Source: Xiphias gladius
Taxonomy: Eukaryota; Chordata; Actinopteri; Istiophoriformes; Xiphiidae
DNA: 64,000 bases
Assembly: GCF_016859285.1 (NCBI RefSeq)
Contig: NC_053408.1
Span: 7,203,713-7,267,712, forward strand
Reading direction: 5' to 3'
Shown: positions 49,019 to 59,781 of the stretch, in pieces
Position numbering within the stretch: the first letter of the stretch is position 1
Layout of the letters: every line of letters starts with the position of its first letter
Notes under the pieces: generated by a model
Database searches by the model: none
Told to the model about the DNA's origin: nothing
Seen by the model: the letters and a program-made list of their open reading frames with translations, nothing else
Translations under genes and position numbers: made by a program

Positions 49019-49024
49019 AATAAA
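49019..49024 (+). terminator. synpo2l: Candidate polyadenylation signal of synpo2l
   Basis: AATAAA about 900 bases after the synpo2l stop codon. The intervening sequence has no coding potential and is compatible with a 3' UTR. Other weak hexamers exist, so this is a candidate only. Confidence 0.4.
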
Positions 49025-49996
49025 AATAGACGTGACTCACTTCAGCTGTCACTCTTTTTCTTCCTCTGTCACCCACGTCATCACCGGCTCCCACACCAGG
49101 CCCCAATATCTCCTCCTCCCATTAGTTTATACCCTTTTCTGCCTGTAGTATAACAGCCTAATTGTTCCTAGGCATTTTTGAGATCAAATACACAGTCTTC
49201 AAAAGCGATAGTTTAGGAATCAAGAAAATGTCTTTTTAAACTGTCACCACATGGAGGCACTGTAGGATTTCCCGTCCAGACACGTTGTACCACCACAGTT
49301 TATGGTCTCCTCCCTTGACTCATCACAGATTTTACATCGGTAAAATGTCAGTAACATTTACAGTAGCAGTATTACACACCTGTCAGGTAAAAACTATTTA
49401 TGGTTTTGATTTTATATCCGATCTTTTCATATCTTACAATACATTTTCTATAACCTAACCGCGTGCACACATTCAGCTGGATTGGTAATCCACCTGAATG
49501 AGAAGAGATAAAAAAAAATCATTTCAAATACATACATCCCTTTGCTACACCTTGTACTTTAGTTTCAATATCTGATCAGTGTACTGGGAAAATGTCCTTG
49601 TCGGATTGTTGGCCTACGTTCAAAAGCAGTTTAATGACAGCCACCTGATGGCCTTTGAGCTGTGAAACCCAACCATGGCCGCAGAATAGGATCTAACCTA
49701 TGACCCTTGACTGGGATCAGGTGACTTTAGCAGCTAACTTTAGTCCTACTCAGGTCCACTGGTAAACTTAACTGCCGTGCTAGTGGGAGGTACAACACAC
49801 GCAAAAATCCCTCAAGTGTGCAGCATATTAATTTTTCTACGAACTAGGTCAATGGATTTTAGAAATACGATTTTTAAAAGATGTAACTGCACTTGTAGTG
49901 ATGACTGAAGTGGCTCTTTTAACTCTTGGCCATATTACCAAATTAAATCTATAATTCTCCTCTCTCCTCATCTCTGATAATTCCTCTTTTGCTCAG

Positions 49997-49999
<3 letters not shown>

Positions 50000-50041
<42 letters not shown>
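50000..50041. repeat. (CA)21 microsatellite
   Basis: Pure CA run, intergenic. Confidence 0.95.
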
Positions 50042-50042
<1 letters not shown>

Positions 50043-50479
50043 CCCATTTCACCTATTTTTGGAGTCGTTAATCTCCAGCTATTTGGCCTGGTGCTAAACT
50101 CAATTCTTAATTCTGTTGTCTTTTGTACAATGTGATTGTGAGTAGAGGGGAAGTATTACCTCATACATCCCGTCTCCAGTCACGACTCTGCCAAAGAGGC
50201 TCTTTCCTCACACCATGTTTCTGGGTCGAGTGTTTGGGGTCAAGGATCAGGGTTTAGGGGCAGGTCAGGTCATGTAGGCTACAAGTAATGGTCGTCCTCA
50301 GTCTCATTTTGTTGGCTCATTTTCGGGTTATTATTTTGGAATAGAGGAGTTCCTTTACTTTTTTTGTAATTCATTATTAACTGATCTCTTTTACTAGAAG
50401 GTAATTTGTAATCAACCATCTGGATAATCAGCCTACACCCTGGGAGTTAGATTCCCTGACTTTTCCCCCAGCATCACCA

Positions 50480-50700
50480 TGAGAATGTGGTTTTGAGTAA
50501 AATGTCTTGACAACCATTGGATGGATTGTCGTGAAATTTGGTACAGATGTTCATGTTTTCCACAGGATGAATGTTAATAACTCTGGTGATCCCTTACTGT
50601 TTCATCAAATTCAAATTCTCATATGTCCAGCACTTTGCTTTATGACCAAATGCCTGACAAAAAAGTTTTTGAAACTTAAAAGTGTTGGACTGCCGAGGAA
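50480..50700 (+). repeat. Dispersed repeat family B, copy 5
   Basis: AAAATGTCTTGACAACCATT, GGATGGATTGTCGTGAAATT, TGGTACAGATGTTCATG, CAGGATGAATGTTAATAACT and CTGGTGATCCCT, then TTATGACCAAATGCCTG. Same landmarks as copies at 14760 and 56225. Confidence 0.75.
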
Positions 50701-51479
50701 CTGAATGACATGCTGATGCAGGTATAACTGACACAAGCCAGGCATGAAGCTGCTATTCATACCCAATGGTTTGCTAGGTGCAGGAGGATGTACAAAGAGA
50801 CTGTGAGAGGGGGAGAAAAACACAACAACAAAAGCATAAAAGCCCTTAGGCTCAGACGAACATGGTAACAGGGGAAGAAAGTAACTGCTGGAAGGATATT
50901 TTCTTTTCTCTTGTGTTGTTTGTCATGTTTTCAAAGGCGCCTGTTCCCTTGCAATTGAAGACGGTTTGACACGGGATTCTTGGGTTCACAAGCTGGAGGA
51001 ACTCACTGCACTCAACAGGCCAATCCATGCATCATTTCACTTGCAACAGATGACTTTCAGGATCAGTTTTTAAATCTTAAATGCAACTATTCACATCAAA
51101 TATTTCTCTCTTTTAAAAAAAAAAAATAGCCCTAGTTATTCCGAAAAAGAAAATGTGATATACTTCTATATTTCAATTGTTTACCTGACTTCTAGAGGCA
51201 GATAAATGGAAATTGGACAAAAACGGAAAAGTCCGTTTTATCTTTACATTTTTAGATGAGCTTTTCTATGATGTTTTTAACAAATAAAGTTATTGAATAA
51301 AGTTAATTTACCATCAATTTGAATTGATCACACCTCCTACCATCTTCTGAACTCGAAACACCACACCCACCCCCCTCATCACCACCTACTCAATTCACCC
51401 CACCCGACCCCTCCTCCTCCCACCCCCAAGGCCCGGTCCATAGCACTGCAGCAGCCCTGCCGATAGGGTTTCACTCTCT

Positions 51480-51619
51480 CTGGGGCGAAAAGGAGGGCAG
51501 GCAGTACAAAACAAACTGTTGGACAGAAATCTACCCGGGATTCTATATTCATCTTCCTCTGACACACACTTTCTCTGGGACCTTCTGGGACCTGTGTCTT
51601 CCTGTGGATACCTGGGTCT
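51480..51619 (+). promoter_or_regulatory. myoz1: Possible untranslated first exon of myoz1
   Basis: A sequence of higher complexity ends at a good donor (GGGTCTTAG then GTAAGA at 51620). The myoz1 ATG exon has an acceptor (CCTATAG) two bases before its ATG, so an upstream untranslated exon must exist. This is the best candidate I see between the genes, but the link is inference. Confidence 0.3.
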
Positions 51620-52462
51620 TAGGTAAGACGTCTTAGAACTGAAAGTGTGTGACGGCATCGATAAAACACAAAGTAATCTCTTTCAGACATGCCTTGAGCG
51701 TTTGAGGATTATCTTGCACTGCTGGTCACTGAGTTGTCAAATAATTCTGTATCCTCTTTAAGTACAAGGAGCCAGTTGAAGTCAAATTGATTTGATTCCT
51801 GTGGTCAGCAGATCTTGGCTGCAGCGTAAGCCCCTGTATGTGGCCTGTGGAGGCCTGTGTAATAGATTAATTAATTAATGAGGGAATCAGAAGCAGATGC
51901 TCAACTTAATATTGCAGAATGAGCTTTTTGTTTTTTTCCAAAGTCACAGTAATTGCTCAAGAAAGCCTTTAAATTAAAAATTTTATGACATTTTATCATA
52001 CATAGTTTGCATATACATATATTGCAGATTGACAATTTCTTGAGTAAACTGTTAATTTATATATATATATATATATATATAAACAATCTGGATGACTTTC
52101 TTCTTCTTCAACCACTTCTTACCTAACACTGTGGCAGGTGAGGAATGTGGCCCTCGGCAGTGGAGTTTTTAGTCCACAGGGTTGGATGCATGTGTATTTG
52201 GGAATGTGCTTACTGATGCCCTTCCTCCCCAGCTGTCGCCTCGAGATTTATCTGTAGCTAAAACAGGCTGGTTGTGGGGGACAGCAGCGCCTCTTCACTC
52301 AGAGAGGTGGTAACAGGACCCAGGCCCTTGCACACAACTCCTGTATTTGCCATCAGCACAGCCGTTTCCCTCCATCTTGCATTTCCCAGAACATCCAAAA
52401 ACACCTGTAATCTCCAGCCATGGACTCACATTAATCAGAAGGAAAAGCTGTTTGAGTGCAAA

Positions 52463-52464
<2 letters not shown>

Positions 52465-52534
<70 letters not shown>
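52465..52534. repeat. (TG)35 microsatellite
   Basis: Pure TG run, 27 bases before the hairpin at 52561-52623. Confidence 0.96.
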
Positions 52535-52535
<1 letters not shown>

Positions 52536-52560
52536 TGGTGTATTTGTATGTACACAGACA

Positions 52561-52623
52561 TACACTGATCAGCCACAACATTACAACCGGTAACTGGTTT
52601 TAATGTCGTGGCTGGTCAGTGTA
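52561..52623. mobile_element. Near-palindromic MITE remnant (hairpin)
   Basis: The left arm TACACTGATCAGCCACAACA continues TTACAACCGG; the right arm, reverse-complemented, is TACACTGACCAGCCACGACA then TTAAAACCAG. About 26 of 30 positions pair, with almost no loop. This is a well-known teleost inverted-repeat end pair, here with nearly all of the interior missing. Confidence 0.8.
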
Positions 52624-54483
52624 TATAGACATTGATGTCTCATGCTGATGACAGTCCCACTCATTGCAGAGGTATAGAACATGGGTTCATAAAAATAGCT
52701 CACACAGGACTGAATCCCCGGCTAGGAAATGAGCTTCAATTACAGCAGATGAAAAGCAATTACATTAACTGTCTCCCTGTGGACGGGCTCTCCAGATTTT
52801 TCTCTTGTACTGGGACTCACCTCCAGCATTACATAATTGCTTTTGACCCGTTCAATAGACTGCAACATACTGCCATTCTCCATCTGAGTGGTTAGTCAAG
52901 AGAGACATGAGCTGCCACTGGGAATTAGTGTCCTCTAGGGCATGCGGAGGCTATACACTATACTAAAAAGTGTGCTTAACTTAGTTAGGGAACCTAGCGA
53001 GGTTTCTGCTGGAGCTTTCTAGCATTTGGGAACTGGTGTGCAATTTTGTCATTTGCAAATATATATTGGAAATCCATTTATACCTTCTTCTTAAATGTTT
53101 ATGGATAGGTTTCACACTTTAGTTGTATCACATTTCAGTGCCTGCCAGTGCCCTTGTTGCTAATTCTGTCATGCTCTCTGCTAGCGACCAGACAGACCAA
53201 ATTAGCATTTGGACAATAATTCTTAATATATGATTAAACCACTTTTACAGTATGTGGTCAATTCAAGTCAATTTATTGATAGAGCGCATCTAAAGACAAA
53301 TGGTGAACAGGTGCTTTGTTGAAATTTTAAAATGCATTTAATGTCACGAACAGAGGTAGCCCTGTCTAGCTGGTGTTTAAGACACTGAAAGCTGGTGTAT
53401 TTATTGCTGCTTGGTGAACCACAAATTTCAAAAAAGGCCTTACAGGGAAGCTTGCTTCTGGATGCAAACTTTTTAATAGTCTCCCTCTGGATCTCATGGA
53501 AAAGCTATGCCCTTATAGGCAGGACGACATCAAATCACTGTTTATGACAGTGTGTCAATGATATGGTTAAGTTTTGGTTAGCTTTAGGCACAAAAATCAT
53601 TGTTCAGGTTACAATAGGTACTTGGTTAAGATTAGGGAACAATCATGGTCATAATATTTAAAAAAAAAAAAAGTCGACTGTCAGTAGCAAACCTCCAGCA
53701 TGTAACAGGTCACCTGACAAATGTAAATCCAATATTCACTCCCCTTTTGGCTCTGCTTTTGGTCTCTGCCGACTCCTGAGTGAAATATCAGCTTCTTTAG
53801 CTGCTAAATGCTTCTTTATGACCTTGCTGGTAACTTTGTCTGCTGTTTGGTGCAAGGCAGGTAGTGTACAATCGTCTCATCAGAGTTTTTTTTTTGCTGA
53901 AAACAGCTGCCTGCTGCATCCGGAAAGTTAATGTGAATGGTGAGACAGAACCAAATGGCAAAGTTGTGGGTTGTACAACCAAGACACCGAGCTGAAAGAT
54001 GCAAAAATGCTCTGTAGACCTGAAGGGGAACTGCAGAGTCGGGTGACGATTCTTTGTGGGTTTATCACATAGTCATTTGATCCCTTATGAACATAAAAAT
54101 ATTGATCTGTGTAGCTTTAAATCTTAAAATTTTAATAAATTTGATTAAACTTTGGTATTTCTTTTGAATCTTGAGTTCTCGACCCTTCAAGTGCTATAGC
54201 ACTAAGACAAAAAATTCTTAACTGCAATGGAGTTGCCTCAGCAACAAACTGTCAACTGGTGAAGACTGTGAGCTACATTTGAAAGCTCTGGAAAAGGCTA
54301 CTTAGTGGATCTCGATTTAAGAATTATTGTCATATTTTTTATTGATTTTTTTTCAGACTTTGTCAGTGTATTTTTTTTCTCAGTATAAAAAAAGCTGCAT
54401 TTCTAATATGAAAGGTCTGAATAGTTGATGATGATGATGATTATTATTATGGAGTCATCATTCCTCTGTTCTGTCCTATAGCC

Positions 54484-57400
54484 ATGCCTATCACAACTCC
54501 TGCCCCTTCTAACAAGAGGAAGAAGGCCATCAAGATCATCACTGACCTGTCCAACGTCAGCCAGAATGGTAAAACACACACACCCACACACACACAAACA
54601 GCATCCAGATCACAAATTCACACGCAGCAATCTAATCTTGAAACATTTTGCCGAACCTCTCCATCCTCATTCCTCAAAGCCCTTCCTTTGTCTCCCCTGT
54701 GATCTGATTATCCAGCACAGTAAATGTCAAATCCAATTGTAAGTTTTGCTCTCTGGTGTCTACTATCTGAACAATCTGTGTGTGTAAAGTGAACTGCGAC
54801 AGTGTATATCGTTGCATAAGAACACACAAACACCCACTTGTTCCAAGCAGTAACACAATATCTAACAACCATGTGGCATCTCCTAGAGGGATGCGGCTCA
54901 TTATCAGATGGCAGAACAGCCACAAATCTGTTACCATTAGTCACCAGACTGTGATTCCCACTATATTTGTTTGAGGCTGTGTGTAAACCAGAACTGGAAT
55001 CCGTGCAACCTGTAAAAATGTGGCAAATAGTTCACGTCTTGGTATTTTACCCAAAACTACTAAACTGAATTTAAAGATATATAGTTATTTGAACAACACC
55101 TGTCAGAAGTTAAGTGGTTATTGGTGTAGTGTATGTAAATCTCTGTTTTAGTCACTAATTTTCTGTCACTTTACTTTATAATGGTGCTCTTTTCTTTGCT
55201 GAGCTACATTGCCTATAGGTGCTCGTGCTAAACACCATTATCTTCCTTTGTTTTTTTCCAAAAAATCACTGCCTGTGCAGCAGAGATTTTCCAGAGACGT
55301 ACTGGAAAAAGACCAACTTGTTGGGAAAAGACCCACCAGAAACAGAGTGTTTATTGCATTTCACTCTGCCAGACCCACCAGTAGGTCCATCTGTTCAAAC
55401 TCTTGCTATGCAGCTGAACATTTTTCAAACTCACAGAACATTATTCATATTTCTACAGGAGATCCCAGAGTTTCCAAAAAATACTGTGGGTGTCAGGCAA
55501 ATTTTAAGGAAATATATAAATGGTGATGCAGATGGCATTTGCAATATATCCATAAAAAGAGATGGTGCAGCCATAAAAAGCATAGTCAGCAGGGGAGAGT
55601 AACTGAGTAAATTTACACAGCTACAGTTTTTAACTGCAATTCTAGGCTACTTGTACTTCACTTTGGTATTTTAATTTTCTGATGCTTTATACTACTTTCA
55701 TTATTTCAAATGGAAATTGTACTTTTTACTACATTACATTTAATGTGACAGCTATAGTTACTAGTTACTTTGCAGATTAAATTTTTACATGTAAAAACAT
55801 ATGATGCGTTTATAGCACAAAATAAATTTTTCTACATTAAATTACCAAAGCGTATATGATGTAGTTAAAAGCTTCATTTCAACCAGTTACACTATTAAAA
55901 TTCTGCTTACACAATATTGCATAAATAATCCAATATTATTATAATATATTCATAAAATACTATGTAGTATAATTATTAGTTTTAGTTTTGACACTTTAAG
56001 TACAATACGCTGTTAATACTTCTGTATTTTTTTACCTGTATGTATTGTATTAAATATGAATTTTACCTTTACCTCATATTATAACATATTACTTTACTAT
56101 TACAGTTCTTTCACTAAAGTTAAGCATCTGGATATATCTTCCACCACTTAACTTAGTGCAGAAAAGAAACTTGAAATTGAAGGGAAAGATTAAGAATTTT
56201 TTGGCTACGTCCGTGGTACGTCTCTAGGGATGGGAACATCAAATTTTGTGCAGACATTCATGGTCCCCAGAGGATGAATCCTAATGGCTTTCATGATCCC
56301 CTGACTTTATCTCTAGTGCCCCCCAGATGCTGATGTTTTCTTTTTTTTTTGTGCAATGTTGAGACAATTATTGGATGGATTGCAATCTAATTTGGTGCAG
56401 ACATTAATGTCCCCCTCAGGATGAACTGTAATAATTTTTGTGATCTGACTTTTCATCTAGTGCCAGCATCAGGTCAAACTTTCAATTTGTCCATTACTTT
56501 CACGGTTGCGACTAAATTACTTCAAAACTACCGACATTGCCACCAGCTTCAGATGTTTTTTGAGCTTAATGCTATCAGCATGGTAGCATTGTCATTGTGA
56601 GCGTGTTAGCATGCTGACGTTAGCATTTAGCTCAAAAACACTGTTGTGATTGAATACAGCCTCACAGAGATGCCAACATGGCTAAAGATTATTGTTTAAA
56701 TATGTTGTGTTTTCTGTTAGAGAATCAAACCTGGCATTAACTTTGATGCATAATATATTACTTTAATAAAACACCAACAATATACTCCCTGCAAGTCTCT
56801 GAGCCTACAATCTGATTTCTGTGTGTCTGTGCACATGCTTATATCTGTCATTCAACAATCTGTTGATGTCTTTCCCAATTTGTGTCCTTTGCTATTTTTT
56901 CTACCACTCCTTCTGCTGTCACATCTGTAGCCACATCTGTATCTTTCCACCGGTTTGTTGTCAGTCAGTCAGTCAGTCAGTCAGTCGATTCAGGAGCTTA
57001 TCCTGCTTATCCCTTTATTTTGCTCCAGTTGATGCCCGCTCATCTATCCATCATCCCTGCCACTGTGCCGTTCTGGCCGTTTTTCCCATGCCTCTGTACC
57101 TCTGTTTGTTATCCATCCATCTGTCCACCCCTTGCGTCTGTCAGTCCATCCAATTTCCACCCAGTCAGCAACCAGCTCCAGTTTCACATTCTTCTGAATT
57201 AACACTTTAATCAATATCCCCATGGGAGAGTTCGCTCTGCTCATAAGCCTCAATTATTCTCTCTCTTTCTCTCTCTCTCTCTCTCACACACACACAGACA
57301 CACACACACTCACAAACACACATTTAACACACACCCACTTGCACAAGTCTGATTTATGACATACTGCTAACAGCTCTCCGCAGCATTGCAATGCCAACTC

Positions 57401-59717
57401 CCCGCTTTATAGATGTGTTCGTGTGAGTGTGTGTGTGTTGGTTTATGGCTGGACTCCAGGTGTTATGAATGATATCAGAGTGTATCTGGTGGATGAGAAG
57501 AGTGTTTTATGAGGAGGTCTGTGGAGCAGTAAAATCCATCAGATCTCTCCATCACTGCAAAGAGGGGACGAGGAGGAGGAGGAGGAGAGAGAGAGGCCAG
57601 TGTGGTATAAGGATTTCCCTCCATAAACAGTTCCACCAGAAAACCTGTTGTGACATTCCCCAGTGCCCCTTCTCTTCTATATTGCTTTGACCTACTAACA
57701 CCTACAACTCCTCTGGTTTCAGACCCACACATCCTCTAACACAGCACAACAGGTTTCGACTGTAATTCATCACAACAAGCACGGTATGAGAGCCATAGGA
57801 TACGATTTCTGCTTTACAGTCTGATACATCCCTGACGGAATATCAGACATGTTTTGGGTGATAAACCAATTAAATCACCACCACAATCCAGCAACAAAAA
57901 ACTGCTTAGAAATTGTTCATCTGCACAGTGATAAGTCCTTGTGGGATACATGAGCCAGGTTTATTTTATTCAACTAAGTACAGTGGTTCGTAAGAAAATG
58001 TTAAAACTATATTTTAAAATTGACAAACAATATATTTTTTTTAAAGGAGCAGTTTGACATTTTACAAAATGTGCGTATTTTCTTTCTGGCAGACAGTTAG
58101 ATGAGAAGGCCGATACCGCTCTCATATCTTTCCATTCAATATGAAGCTTAGCTTTTTTTTACACTACGGTTTTTGTAAACAAGAAACAATGTGTTCATTA
58201 GTGTGTGCTCTAGAGATGCCGGTAGGTGGATTTTTTCCCCCCTTTGGACAGAGCCAGGATAGCTGTGTTGCTCGGTTTCCAGTATTTCTGCTAAGCTAAC
58301 AGTGTCCTGACTGTAGCTTCATATTTGTCATACAAACACGACAGAGGCACCGGTAATCTAATTCTCTGCAAGAAAGCGAAAAAATAGTATTTCCTAAAAT
58401 GTCAGACCGTGCCTGAGTTTTCAAAGAAAATTTGAACTAAAATCTGTAATTTTTTATGTATCTTGCAAACTAATTTTTTGGACAATCGAACTAAATAAAA
58501 AACATACCTCCTTGATAGAGGTAATGAATGGATGTATATATCAAATGCAATGCAATTCAAGCTTAGTGCTCACTCTAAAGGCAAAAGGAAGCCAAGAAAA
58601 TGTAATTTACGTACATATTTTATTTAATTTTTTTTAAAGGTACCACTACCTTTATTAAATAGTGAACAGTACTTGAAACAGGGGTGGGGTGATTATGTTC
58701 AGCATCTTAGTAGAATTTCCCCCTTCCTAAGATGTTTTTTTAAACTTCACAATGCCAAAAATAACAGAAATCTTCAATCCGTCTTAAATTCAAAGAATAT
58801 TGTATTGAATTAGGTAACAAACAGGCATACAGTAGTTTCTTTGCTCTTATTGCAAACAAACTTCTAACATCACTTTTCAATTGAAAAAAAAATCTGTTTA
58901 CAGCTTTTTTATTCTGTACACTTTATGCCACTGTGACACTGCGTTTTTCTCAACGTATGGGTAAACCATGCCAATTTCCCTTCCACCTTTTCTCGACACA
59001 CACCCACCAGCCCTTCCACGTCCAGTCCCTTCATTTTGTCCTCCTCTCCCTTCCTCCCTTCAGATGACGAGTCAGACCCCGAGGCCTCCGAGCTAGACCT
59101 GGGCACCAAGATCAAGACGCCCAAGGACTTGATGCTGGAGGAGCTCTCCCTGCTCAAGAACAAGGGCTCCAAGATGTTCAGGATGAGGCAGCAGAGAGTT
59201 GAAAAGTTCATCGTGACCAACGAGAACATGGTGAAAGTGAAGAGGAGAAAGGGAGCGTGTGTGTGTTTGCGTGTCTTGTGTGTACATGCGTGTACGGATC
59301 AGACTACATCTTCCTTTTATGTCTTCCAGCAGAACCTCCAGAACCTGCTGATGTCCCCTCCCCCTATTCCACCAAAGCCTGAGATGCCAAAAGAAGATGG
59401 TAGGATCATAGATGCACTTTTTGTATTTTCTGTCCCTTTTCCGTATTTAAGATGCTTTCTTTACTGTTAAGATTTCCCACCTCATCTACCTGGTCTTCCC
59501 CTTTTTCCTCCCTGTCCCTGTGTGTCTCAGTGGTGGAGGAGACAGTGGATGAGGAGGCGGAGAAGGAGAAGAGGAGGAAGGAGTATATACGCACCTATGT
59601 ATCGCCGTGGGAACGGGCCATGAAGGGCAACGAGGAGCTGAAAGCCACCATGAAGGCCTGCATGCCGGGACCCATCCAGATGCATCCGGAAATGCCTCAG
59701 TACAAGAGCTTCAACAG

Positions 59718-59781
<64 letters not shown>

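Larger units (their letters stand above)
49025..51480. other. Intergenic region between synpo2l and myoz1, first part
   Basis: No gene seen. It contains a (CA)n run and a family B repeat copy, annotated separately. Confidence 0.5.
51620..54480. other. Upstream region or 5' intron of myoz1
   Basis: No coding exon seen. It contains an (AT)n run at 52058-52081, a long (TG)n run, and a 63-base hairpin at 52561. The remainder is unremarkable. Confidence 0.5.
54569..59063 (+). other. myoz1: Long first coding intron of myoz1
   Basis: A 4.5-kb intron built largely of repeats (families E, B and D and simple repeats, annotated separately). Overlapping open frames at 55209-55602 have no recognisable domain and are not called as a gene. 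Confidence 0.6.

Noticed and set aside
55209-55602. Two overlapping open frames of 105 and 127 codons in the myoz1 intron
   Set aside because: No recognisable motif, no convincing splice signals and no composition change relative to the intron; probably chance.
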